From assembly GCA_039584685.1 (NCBI GenBank), contig JBDGXI010000002.1, positions 1 to 64,000 on the forward strand: a DNA stretch of 64,000 nt, read 5' to 3'. Numbering within the stretch: position 1 is the stretch's first letter; each line of letters opens with the position of its first letter. The DNA is from Benthicola sp039584685 (GTDB taxonomy: Bacteria > Gemmatimonadota > Gemmatimonadetes > Palauibacterales > Palauibacteraceae). The notes under the pieces are model-generated. The model was not told the origin of the DNA, did not search any database, and saw nothing but the letters and a program-made list of their open reading frames with translations. Of this stretch, positions 34,050-41,722 are shown piece by piece. A program made the translations under genes and the position numbers.

Positions 34050-36581
34050 GTGATGCGCTCAGCTATCCGAATGGCACTCATTCTCTTGCTGACCACCGTG
34101 GCGCGAGCCCCGGCGCAGCCGGTCCCGTCACCGGCAGAGAGCCTCGGCCACGCGCTCGGAGACCGCTTTTTGGATGCAGCGGACGTGGTGCGCTACGCGG
34201 AGACCCTGGCCGCGAGCTCCGATCGGGTCAGCCTGGTGCATTACGGGGTTACGGCAGAGGGACGTCCATTGCTGCTTCTGGTGATCGCGTCGGGTCACAA
34301 TGCGGCGCGAATGGAAGACGTACTCCGGGACAACGCGAGGCTCACGGATCCGGAGCTGTCCGCCTCTGACGCCTCGCGGATCGCCGGGACCAACCCGGCG
34401 GTCGCGTGGTTCACGTATGGCGTGCATGGAGACGAGAGCGCGTCGACGGAAGCGGCCTTGTGGTCCGTTTGGGACCTGGCGGTGGACGGGGAAGGTACCG
34501 AGGGGATACTGGACTCTCTGATCGTCCTCGTCGATCCGATGGCGAACCCGGACGGCCGCGACCGGTACGTGCAGTGGTACAGGGGGGCCCGAGGAGTGCG
34601 CCCCAATCCGGAAGCGGCGAGCCGCGAGCACCACCCGCCATGGCCCGGAGGACGGTACAACCACTATCTGTTTGACCTGAATCGCGATTGGACGTGGGCC
34701 ACTCAAGGTGAAACCCGGGCACGGCTGGCGCAGTGGCAGCGCTGGAATCCGCAGGTACACGTCGACTTCCACGAGATGGGCTACTCGAGCAGCTACTTCT
34801 TCTTTCCGGCCGCGGAGCCCCTGAACCCGATCTATCCAGACTATACGGTGCGGTGGGCCGAGTACTTCGGGCGAGCCAATGCGGCGGAGTTCGATCGACG
34901 ACGCTGGCTGTACTTCACGGGAGAGACCTTCGACATGTTCTACCCGGGATTCGGCGACAGCTGGCCGAGCCTGGTCGGCGCGATCGGGATGACCTATGAG
35001 CAGGCGGGTAGCCGCGGGGCCGGTCTCGTCGTGCGGCGCTCGGACGGAACGGAGCTGACTCTCGAGGATCGGGCGACCCGTCACCGCGTGGCCGGCCTCG
35101 CCACGCTGCGGGCGGCTTCTGCGCGCAAGACGGAGCTGCTGGCGGAGTTCGCGGGTTTCCATCGCACGCAGGGAATCGATCAGGCGGACGTCCTTCTCGT
35201 TCCCGGTCCGGATTCCTCGGTAGTCCGCGACCTGGTGGAATCATTGCAGACGCAGGGCGTTAGAGTGGAGCGGGCCACGCGACCGTTCCGCGCATCCGCG
35301 CGGCCGCACCCCGGGTTCGAGGAGCGCGGAGAGTTCCCGATCGGAACGATCCGGGTACCGGCCCGGCAGCCGCGGGGCCGGCTGGCCGTCACTCTTCTTC
35401 AGCCGGAGACCCTCCTGGGCGAGGACGTGACGGAGACCTACGACATCACTGCCTGGTCCCTGCCGTACGCGTACGGTGTGGAGGCCCACTCTGCGGGACC
35501 ACTGGCTGACGGTGGATTCGAAGAGGTTCCGGTGCTGCGGATGCCGGTTGATTGGGGACCACCGGCGGCCGGCTACGGATGGCTGGTCCTTCCGTCGTTC
35601 CGGGCCTCCGGACCGGTGGTTCGCTACGTGGCGGGAGGAGGTCGGGCCTTCGCCTTGCGGCACGGCTTCGAGCAGGATGGCGTGTCGTGGCCGGCCGGCA
35701 CGATCTTCCTTCCCGGTGACGAAGGAGCCCCGGAGCTACTTGCGGCCACGGGATTGGAGGGGCTGGCGCATGCGGTGGCAAGCGGCACGACGTCACGGGG
35801 ACGCGATCTGGGAACCAGCTCGTCGATCACTCTTCAGCCAGGTCGAGTGGCGGTTCTGATGGGACGCGGGTTCTCGGCACCCAGTGTCGGTTCAGTCTGG
35901 TACTTGCTCGAGGCGGTGGCGGGCATTCCGTTCGATGCCCTGGATGCGGCTCGGACAGGCCGAGCCGAGCTGGCCGACTACGAGGTGGTGGTCGTTCCCT
36001 CCGGCGATCCGCAGCTGGCGGGCCCGACCCTCGAGACGGGGCTCAAGGAGTGGGTGGTGCAGGGCGGAACCCTGATCACCCTGGGCTCGTCGGCTCGCTG
36101 GGCCGCCAATTCGCTTGTGGAAATCGCCCTGCGGGCCGACGAGGAGCCGGATCTCGCCGGAGAGGAAGTGCGCCGCCTGGGTCTGCGAACCACGAGCGAG
36201 CGGCGCTCTGACGCCTGGGACGATGCGGTTACCGGGATCGTTCTGCCTCTGGCCCTCGATCCTGATCATCCGTTGGCCTGGGGTGCGGGTCTCGGAAACG
36301 AGGCGTCGGCGTCCTTTGCCTTGCACCTGAATGACCTCGGATTCGAGCCCTCCCCGGAGCACGACACGGTCGCGTCGTTCGGAGAATCCGTCGACGCCGT
36401 CAGCGGAGTCGTGAGTGCGAGCAAGCTGGAGGAAATCGCTGCGTCCTCCTGGCTGTCGGTAGCCGGAAGTGGGGCGGGGAAAGTCGTGTTGTTTGCTGAC
36501 GATCCGCTTTTTCGCCTCATGTGGCCTGCGAGCTTCGTTCTGTTTACGAATGCCGTGATCTACGGCCCTCGCCTGCGGTGA
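34050..36581 (+). CDS. Secreted M14 zinc carboxypeptidase with GATase-like C-terminal domain
   Basis: An 843-residue exported protein. An N-terminal signal peptide (cleavage near APAQ) is followed by an M14 peptidase domain: zinc ligands His126 and Glu129 in HGDES, a further His in VDFHEMG (His241) and the likely catalytic Glu317 in MTYEQAG. The C-terminal third (from about residue 590) looks like a class I glutamine-amidotransferase-type fold: RVAVLMGRGF, a YEVVVVPSGD strand and LKEWVVQGGTLITLG, without an evident catalytic triad. Such proteins are common in Bacteroidota and Gemmatimonadota and are thought to trim peptides outside the cytoplasm. GTG at 34050 or ATG at 34053 are both possible starts. 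Confidence 0.9.
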   Translation: MMRSAIRMALILLLTTVARAPAQPVPSPAESLGHALGDRFLDAADVVRYAETLAASSDRVSLVHYGVTAEGRPLLLLVIASGHNAARMEDVLRDNARLTDPELSASDASRIAGTNPAVAWFTYGVHGDESASTEAALWSVWDLAVDGEGTEGILDSLIVLVDPMANPDGRDRYVQWYRGARGVRPNPEAASREHHPPWPGGRYNHYLFDLNRDWTWATQGETRARLAQWQRWNPQVHVDFHEMGYSSSYFFFPAAEPLNPIYPDYTVRWAEYFGRANAAEFDRRRWLYFTGETFDMFYPGFGDSWPSLVGAIGMTYEQAGSRGAGLVVRRSDGTELTLEDRATRHRVAGLATLRAASARKTELLAEFAGFHRTQGIDQADVLLVPGPDSSVVRDLVESLQTQGVRVERATRPFRASARPHPGFEERGEFPIGTIRVPARQPRGRLAVTLLQPETLLGEDVTETYDITAWSLPYAYGVEAHSAGPLADGGFEEVPVLRMPVDWGPPAAGYGWLVLPSFRASGPVVRYVAGGGRAFALRHGFEQDGVSWPAGTIFLPGDEGAPELLAATGLEGLAHAVASGTTSRGRDLGTSSSITLQPGRVAVLMGRGFSAPSVGSVWYLLEAVAGIPFDALDAARTGRAELADYEVVVVPSGDPQLAGPTLETGLKEWVVQGGTLITLGSSARWAANSLVEIALRADEEPDLAGEEVRRLGLRTTSERRSDAWDDAVTGIVLPLALDPDHPLAWGAGLGNEASASFALHLNDLGFEPSPEHDTVASFGESVDAVSGVVSASKLEEIAASSWLSVAGSGAGKVVLFADDPLFRLMWPASFVLFTNAVIYGPRLR

Positions 36582-36693
36582 CATCTGCCACATGGGCAGG
36601 AGTGTGCCGAGCAGGCGCTCCAGGCCGCCGGAGTGGCTGATTTCAGGCCCGATCTGAGTGCTGTTGGGGGCATGTGTCTTGCCTTCGTATGGA

Positions 36694-36714
36694 GCGGGCC
36701 GCAAGCGGCCCCGC
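36694..36714 (+). other. Hairpin upstream of clpB
   Basis: GCGGGCCGC (36694-36702) pairs with GCGGCCCCGC (36705-36714) with one bulged base and a 2-base loop. No T-run. The 179 bases between the M14 peptidase and clpB contain no HrcA (CIRCE) or HspR-type operator that I can see. Confidence 0.3.
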
Positions 36715-36760
36715 AAGCCAGTTGGGCTGGAAAGAGATACTCAAAGGAGGCAACCGATAG

Positions 36761-39361
36761 ATGATACCAGCGGATAGGTTGACCGTTCGGGCCGGCCAGG
36801 CCCTGCAGGGGGCTGCGGAGCTGGCTCGGGTCGAGGGAAATCCGGCGGTGGAGGACGTTCACCTGCTCGCGGCCCTGCTCGACGAGGAGGAGGGCATAGT
36901 CGACCCGGTGCTGCGGAAGGTCGGCGCCGGACCATCTCGAGTGCGGGCCGCCGTCGGGGAGGGCATTGCCCGTCTCCCGCGTCAGTCAGGAGCGTCGCCA
37001 GCAGCGAGTCGCGAGCTCGGGCGGGTGTTGGACGATGCGGACTCCGAAGCTCGCGAGATGGGCGATTTCTACGTGTCCACGGAGCACCTGCTGATCGCCC
37101 TGGCCGGGAAACACGCCAGCAGCACGCGGGAGATTCTGGCGGATGCGGGAGCGACGCAGGGGGCGTTGCGTGAGGCGCTCGCGGCGGTTCGGGGCCCGCA
37201 CCGGGTCACCGACCAGGAAGCGGAAGGAAAGTACCGGGCGCTCGAGCGGTTCGGAGTGGATCTGACCGAGCGTGCCCGAAAGGGAGAGCTCGACCCCGTC
37301 ATCGGTCGCGACGCCGAGATCCGGCGCGTGATGCAGGTTCTGTCGCGTCGGACGAAGAACAACCCGGTCCTGATCGGGGAGCCCGGCGTGGGCAAGACGG
37401 CGATCGCGGAGGGGCTGGCCCAGCGTATCGTCGCGGGGGACGTTCCGGAGAGCCTGCGGGACAAGCGCCTGATCGAGCTGGATATAGGCGCCATGCTGGC
37501 CGGAGCGAAGTATCGGGGGGAGTTCGAGGAGCGGCTCAAGTCCGCCCTGAAGGAGATCACGGAGGCGAAGGGCCAGTACATCGTCTTTCTGGACGAGTTG
37601 CACACGATTGTCGGCGCCGGGGCGGCGGAAGGCGCGGTGGATGCGGGCAACATGCTGAAGCCGCCCCTGGCGCGCGGAGAGCTGCGGATGGTGGGCGCTA
37701 CGACGCTCGATGAGTACCGAAAGCACATCGAAAAAGACGCGGCGCTGGAACGGCGGTTTCAGCCGGTCTTCGTCGGGGAACCAGGGCTGGCGGAGACCGT
37801 CGGGATCCTGCGCGGCCTCAAGGAGAAGTACGAGGTCCACCACGGGGTCCGGATCACGGATCCTGCCCTGGTGGCTGCGGCCAGGCTGTCGGACCGGTAC
37901 ATCGGTGACCGGTTTCTGCCGGACAAGGCCATCGATTTGATGGACGAGGCTGCTTCTCGTCTGCGCATCGAAATCGACTCGATGCCCGAGGAAATTGATG
38001 TGCTGGAGAGACGTGCCATGCAGCTCGAGATCGAGCGGGAAGCGCTCCGGGAGGAACGGGACACGCGGAGCACGGAGCGGCTTTCGGCGCTCGAGACCGA
38101 GCTGGCCGAGATACGGGAGCACCTCGCGGCTTTGAAAGCGCGTTGGGGCCTCGAGAAGGAAGCGATCGAGAAGGTCCGGGGGCTGAAGAGACAGTTGGAG
38201 GAGACCTCCATAGCGGCGGAGCAGGCGACGCGTACCGGAGACCTGCAGAGGGCTGCCGAGATCACCTACGGCGAGATTCCCCGGCTTAGAGAGAGCCTGA
38301 CCGACGCCGAGTCGGATCTTACGCGGCTGCAGGCCGAGGGCAGCTTCCTGAAGGAGGAGGTGGACGCGGAGGACATCGCGGAGGTCGTCGCGTCGTGGAC
38401 CGGTATTCCCGTGACTCGCATGCTCGAGACCGAGCAGGATCGTTTGACCCACCTCGAAGACCACTTGCATGAGAGGGTGGTCAATCAGACCGAGGCCATC
38501 ACCGCGGTCTCGAACGCGGTGCGCCGGAGTCGGGCAGGTCTGCAGGATCCTGACCGCCCGGTAGGCAGCTTCATCTTCCTCGGGCCTACGGGAGTCGGAA
38601 AGACGGAGACGGCGCGGGCACTGGCCGAGTTCCTGTTCGACGATGACGACGCCACGGTGCGCATCGACATGTCGGAGTACATGGAGCGGCACGCGGTGTC
38701 TCGTCTGATCGGCGCACCCCCGGGGTATGTCGGATACGAGGAAGGCGGTCAGCTGACCGAGTCCGTTCGGCGGCGACCCTACAGCGTCGTTCTCTTCGAC
38801 GAGATCGAGAAGGCACACCCCGAGGTATTCAACGTCCTGCTGCAGATCCTGGACGATGGTCGACTCACGGATGGCCAGGGACGAACTGTCGATTTTCGGA
38901 ACGCGGTTCTGATCATGACGAGCAACCTGGGCAGCCACTACATCCTCGAGCATCAGGACGATGATTGGGCGGTCACCGAGGAGAAGGTGAAAGACACTCT
39001 AGTGAAGAGCTTCCGTCCCGAGTTTCTCAACCGAGTCGATGAGATCCTCGTCTTCAGGCCTCTCGGAAGGGAGGAATTGGAGCAGGTGGTCGGGATGCAG
39101 CTGGAGCGCCTCGCCGGCCTGACGAGAGAACGTCAGGTGGAGCTGGTGGTGACGCCTGCGGCCCGCAAGAAGATCGCAGTGGCGGGCTACGATCCCGCCT
39201 TCGGGGCGCGTCCTATCAAGCGGGCGATCCAGCATCTGGTGTCCGACCCGCTGGCAATGGCGTTTCTAGAGGGCAGGTTCCACGACGGAGATCTGATCGA
39301 AGTGGACGCAGGGGACGGAGAGACTCTCGAGTTTCGTCGACTGCACGATTCAGGAGTCTGA
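36761..39361 (+). CDS. clpB: ATP-dependent disaggregase ClpB
   Basis: An 866-residue AAA+ chaperone that, with DnaK, rescues aggregated proteins. An N-terminal Clp repeat domain, AAA-1 with Walker A GEPGVGKT (about 206-213), a long middle coiled-coil domain (about residues 400-525, from VLERRAMQLEIEREAL), and AAA-2 with Walker A GPTGVGKT (about 608-615) and DEIEKAHPEVFNVLLQ. The coiled-coil length supports ClpB over ClpC or ClpA. ATG at 36761 follows AAAGGAGG. A C-terminal D2 small domain ends with ARPIKRAIQHLV. Followed by GC-rich hairpins. Confidence 0.95.
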   Translation: MIPADRLTVRAGQALQGAAELARVEGNPAVEDVHLLAALLDEEEGIVDPVLRKVGAGPSRVRAAVGEGIARLPRQSGASPAASRELGRVLDDADSEAREMGDFYVSTEHLLIALAGKHASSTREILADAGATQGALREALAAVRGPHRVTDQEAEGKYRALERFGVDLTERARKGELDPVIGRDAEIRRVMQVLSRRTKNNPVLIGEPGVGKTAIAEGLAQRIVAGDVPESLRDKRLIELDIGAMLAGAKYRGEFEERLKSALKEITEAKGQYIVFLDELHTIVGAGAAEGAVDAGNMLKPPLARGELRMVGATTLDEYRKHIEKDAALERRFQPVFVGEPGLAETVGILRGLKEKYEVHHGVRITDPALVAAARLSDRYIGDRFLPDKAIDLMDEAASRLRIEIDSMPEEIDVLERRAMQLEIEREALREERDTRSTERLSALETELAEIREHLAALKARWGLEKEAIEKVRGLKRQLEETSIAAEQATRTGDLQRAAEITYGEIPRLRESLTDAESDLTRLQAEGSFLKEEVDAEDIAEVVASWTGIPVTRMLETEQDRLTHLEDHLHERVVNQTEAITAVSNAVRRSRAGLQDPDRPVGSFIFLGPTGVGKTETARALAEFLFDDDDATVRIDMSEYMERHAVSRLIGAPPGYVGYEEGGQLTESVRRRPYSVVLFDEIEKAHPEVFNVLLQILDDGRLTDGQGRTVDFRNAVLIMTSNLGSHYILEHQDDDWAVTEEKVKDTLVKSFRPEFLNRVDEILVFRPLGREELEQVVGMQLERLAGLTRERQVELVVTPAARKKIAVAGYDPAFGARPIKRAIQHLVSDPLAMAFLEGRFHDGDLIEVDAGDGETLEFRRLHDSGV

Positions 39362-39394
39362 TCACGGCGCTTTCGGGGAGGGGGACGTCTTGAC

Positions 39395-39412
39395 GCGCCC
39401 TCCCCAGGGCGC
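39395..39412 (+). terminator. Hairpin after clpB, possible terminator without U-tract
   Basis: Perfect 7-bp stem GCGCCCT (39395-39401) with AGGGCGC (39406-39412) and a CCCC loop; an alternative larger pairing of GGGGAGGG with CCCTCCCC competes. No T-run follows. Confidence 0.4.
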
Positions 39413-39456
39413 ACATTACGCGCGAGTCCAATGACGAACCCGAACGGGAGACGCTG

Positions 39457-39933
39457 GTGATTCGCTCGCAGACGGTGCACGGAACGGTGACCCGACTGGC
39501 CGTGGCCGCCGTTGTGATCGCCTCACTATCCGGCTGCTCGGCTCGGACATCGGGCCAGAACGGCTCGCCGGTCGGGGCGTCGACATCTGAAATGGCCGTG
39601 CAGGAGTTTCTGTATGGAGCGAACGCCGACCAATACACGCGGATGTCGAACGTGTTTGGGACGGAAAAGGGGCCGGCGGTCGATCGATTCGGCGTCACGG
39701 ACGTCGAGCAACGGATGATCTTCCTCGCCAGCATCCTGAAACACGAGACCTTTACCATGCGGCAGGCAAATCTGGCACAACTCGGGCCCGAACGGGTGCG
39801 CTGGGACGTGAGCCTGACGGGCACGCGCAAGGGCGATGTCGTGGTGCCCATGGTCACGGTGCCGGACGGGGACGGGCGGTGGTTCGTGGAGTGGCTGAAC
39901 CTGGATGCTCTGACCGCGTCGCCGGTGCCTTAG
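39457..39933 (+). CDS. Lipoprotein, unknown function
   Basis: A 158-residue protein with a lipoprotein signal (IASLSGC). The rest is a small alpha/beta domain ending GDGRWFVEWLNLDAL, a pattern compatible with an NTF2-like fold, but I do not recognise a family. GTG at 39457 follows GGGAGACGCTG. It is convergent with mce, whose stop is 25 bases away. Confidence 0.6.
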   Translation: MIRSQTVHGTVTRLAVAAVVIASLSGCSARTSGQNGSPVGASTSEMAVQEFLYGANADQYTRMSNVFGTEKGPAVDRFGVTDVEQRMIFLASILKHETFTMRQANLAQLGPERVRWDVSLTGTRKGDVVVPMVTVPDGDGRWFVEWLNLDALTASPVP

Positions 39934-39957
39934 GCTGCAGGGGGCCGAGACCGGATA

Positions 39958-40359
39958 TCAGTCCGCGCTCTCGATCAGCTCCACGAGCACGCCGCCGCAG
40001 TCGCGCGGATGAAGGAATGCCACCGGTCGGTTTCCGGCTCCGGGACGGATTCCAGGCGGTATGGGCAGAACATCGGATTCGGCGAGTCGTCCGAGTGCGT
40101 CCTGTAGATCGGGGACGCGGAAGCACACGTGGTGAAGGCCTGCACCCCGCCGTTCGAGGAATCGAGCGATCGGAGAGCCGGGGCTGCTGGGCTCGAGTAG
40201 CTCGACTCGTCCCGATCCGAGTCCGAAGAACACCACTTCCACGGCTTCGGACGGAACAGTTTCACGGCCTGACGGGTTCTCTCCCAGCATGGCCGCGAAG
40301 ACGGGGACGGAAGCCGTGAGAGAATTGACCGCGATGCCGACGTGATCGATCTTGAACAT
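39958..40359 (-). CDS. mce: Methylmalonyl-CoA epimerase
   Basis: A 133-residue VOC-superfamily enzyme interconverting (S)- and (R)-methylmalonyl-CoA in propionyl-CoA metabolism. Metal ligands are in the expected places: His6 (IDHVGIAV), a His of LHHVCFRV (76/77) and a Glu of VELIE (128/130). Ends of the two beta-alpha-beta units are clear. ATG at 40357-40359. Other propionate-pathway genes (mutase, carboxylase) are not in the window. Confidence 0.88.
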   Translation of the reverse strand: MFKIDHVGIAVNSLTASVPVFAAMLGENPSGRETVPSEAVEVVFFGLGSGRVELLEPSSPGSPIARFLERRGAGLHHVCFRVPDLQDALGRLAESDVLPIPPGIRPGAGNRPVAFLHPRDCGGVLVELIESAD

Positions 40360-40385
40360 TCCGTGCTCCGGTAGGCCTGTGATGG

Positions 40386-40409
40386 CCCCGCGGGATCACC
40401 CGCCTGGGG
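40386..40409. other. Hairpin in the mce-trxA divergent region
   Basis: CCCC-GCGGG (40386-40394) with CCCGC-CT-GGGG (40399-40409): a 5-bp stem with a 4-base loop and a flanking 4-bp stem. It lies between divergent mce and trxA, so it is part of their leaders or an operator. Confidence 0.3.
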
Positions 40410-40469
40410 TCGGTGGATGCGAAAACTAGATGCGCAGCGAGTGCATTTCCACTGGAACGAGGTAATATC

Positions 40470-40799
40470 GTGGCAACTGCAGAACTCGTCACTTTGACGG
40501 ACGGAAACTTCGAGCAGGAAATCGAGTCGAGCGAAGGGCTCGCGATCGTAGACTTCTGGGCCGAGTGGTGCGGGCCGTGTCGTCTCGTGGGTCCCTTGGT
40601 CGCGGAGATCGCGAGCGAGTATGCCGGCAAGGTCAAGGTCGGCAAAATGGATGTGGACTCGAATCGGGCGACGTCCCAGAAGTACGGAATTCGTTCGATC
40701 CCGAGCATCCTCTACTTCAAGGACGGTGAGTTGGTGGACATCGTGGTGGGAGCCGTTCCGAAATCGCATCTGGAGCAGAAGATCCAGCAGCACGTCTGA
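40470..40799 (+). CDS. trxA: Thioredoxin
   Basis: A 109-residue thioredoxin with the classical WCGPC active site (Cys34, Cys37), VDFWAEWC before it and the cis-Pro loop RSIPSILYF. It reduces protein disulfides with NADPH through thioredoxin reductase. GTG at 40470 has GAGG 7 bases upstream and gives the standard length; a longer frame upstream is rejected. Confidence 0.95.
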   Translation: MATAELVTLTDGNFEQEIESSEGLAIVDFWAEWCGPCRLVGPLVAEIASEYAGKVKVGKMDVDSNRATSQKYGIRSIPSILYFKDGELVDIVVGAVPKSHLEQKIQQHV

Positions 40800-40831
40800 A
40801 TTAGGACTCGCTCTAGCCGACTGGAGGATAC

Positions 40832-40864
40832 GCGCCCTCCCCCCGCAGTCCGGGAGGAGGGCGC
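40832..40864 (+). terminator. Hairpin between trxA and rsmI
   Basis: A perfect 9-bp stem GCGCCCTCC (40832-40840) with GGAGGGCGC (40856-40864) and a 15-base loop. No T-run. The GGAGG of its 3' arm ends about 13 bases before the rsmI ATG, so the stem could hide the Shine-Dalgarno region. Confidence 0.45.
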
Positions 40865-40873
40865 TCGCATAAG

Positions 40874-41722
40874 ATGACGCGAGGCACACTCTTCGTTGTC
40901 AGCACGCCGATCGGTAACCTGGCCGATCTCTCGGCCCGCGCGCTCCAGACCCTGGAGGGCGTGCCCGTGTTGTACGCCGAGGACACGCGTCACAGCGCGA
41001 CTCTATTGAGGCACTATGGCTTCAAGACTCCGCTTCGCTCGTTGCACGAGCACAACGAGGCACGCCGGATCGAGGAAGTGCTGGAGCGGTTGGATAGGGG
41101 GGAGGCATGTGCCCTCATCTCCGATGCGGGCACCCCGACCGTGTCGGATCCGGGCACGCGTCTGGTGGCCGCCGCCGCGCGTGCAGGCTACCGTGTCGAG
41201 CCGATTCCGGGCCCCTCGGCGGTCACGGCGGCCCTCGCCGTGTCAGGACTTCCCGCGGGACGGTTTCTGTTTCTCGGATTCGCTCCGAGGAAGGGACGCG
41301 AACGGCAGGCGTGGATGGATCAGGTCCTGCAATCACCGGATACTGTGGTCGTGTTCGAGGCCCCCGGCAGGCTCGCCAGTCTCCTCGATGATTGGGTCGG
41401 CGGCGGTGCGGCGGACCGGCAGTGCGTGGCGTGCCGGGAACTCACGAAGCTGCACGAGGAAGTCCGCTACGGAACGGTGGCGGCTCTCAGGGACTACTAC
41501 AGCGAGGAAGAGGTTCGCGGAGAGATCACAGTCGTCCTGGACGGCCGGGCCGTCGGACAGCCGGGAGATCCGGTCGACGAGGAGCAAGCGTCGGCGGTCG
41601 CGCATGAGATGGCGAGTGCGGGGCGAACGACACAGGAAATCGCACGTCGTTTGCGGGGAGAGTTCGGGATGACGCGAAATCGGGCGTACGCGCTGGCACT
41701 CCGGGCGGCAGAAAGGAAGTGA
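40874..41722 (+). CDS. rsmI: 16S rRNA (cytidine(1402)-2'-O)-methyltransferase
   Basis: A 282-residue tetrapyrrole-methylase-fold enzyme that 2'-O-methylates C1402 in the decoding centre. Motifs: STPIGNLADLSARAL, YAEDTRHS, LISDAGTPTVSDPG and IPGPSAV, and the C-terminal TKLHEEVRYG with a helical tail. ATG at 40874. The stop overlaps the following DUF4175 gene as GTGA, making it the first gene of a coupled series of six. Confidence 0.94.
   Translation: MTRGTLFVVSTPIGNLADLSARALQTLEGVPVLYAEDTRHSATLLRHYGFKTPLRSLHEHNEARRIEEVLERLDRGEACALISDAGTPTVSDPGTRLVAAAARAGYRVEPIPGPSAVTAALAVSGLPAGRFLFLGFAPRKGRERQAWMDQVLQSPDTVVVFEAPGRLASLLDDWVGGGAADRQCVACRELTKLHEEVRYGTVAALRDYYSEEEVRGEITVVLDGRAVGQPGDPVDEEQASAVAHEMASAGRTTQEIARRLRGEFGMTRNRAYALALRAAERK

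Noticed and set aside
36582..36760. HrcA (CIRCE) or HspR operator upstream of clpB
   Set aside because: Only a lone GAGTGCT half-site near 36655 and an ACTCAA fragment are present; neither has its partner half at the required spacing.
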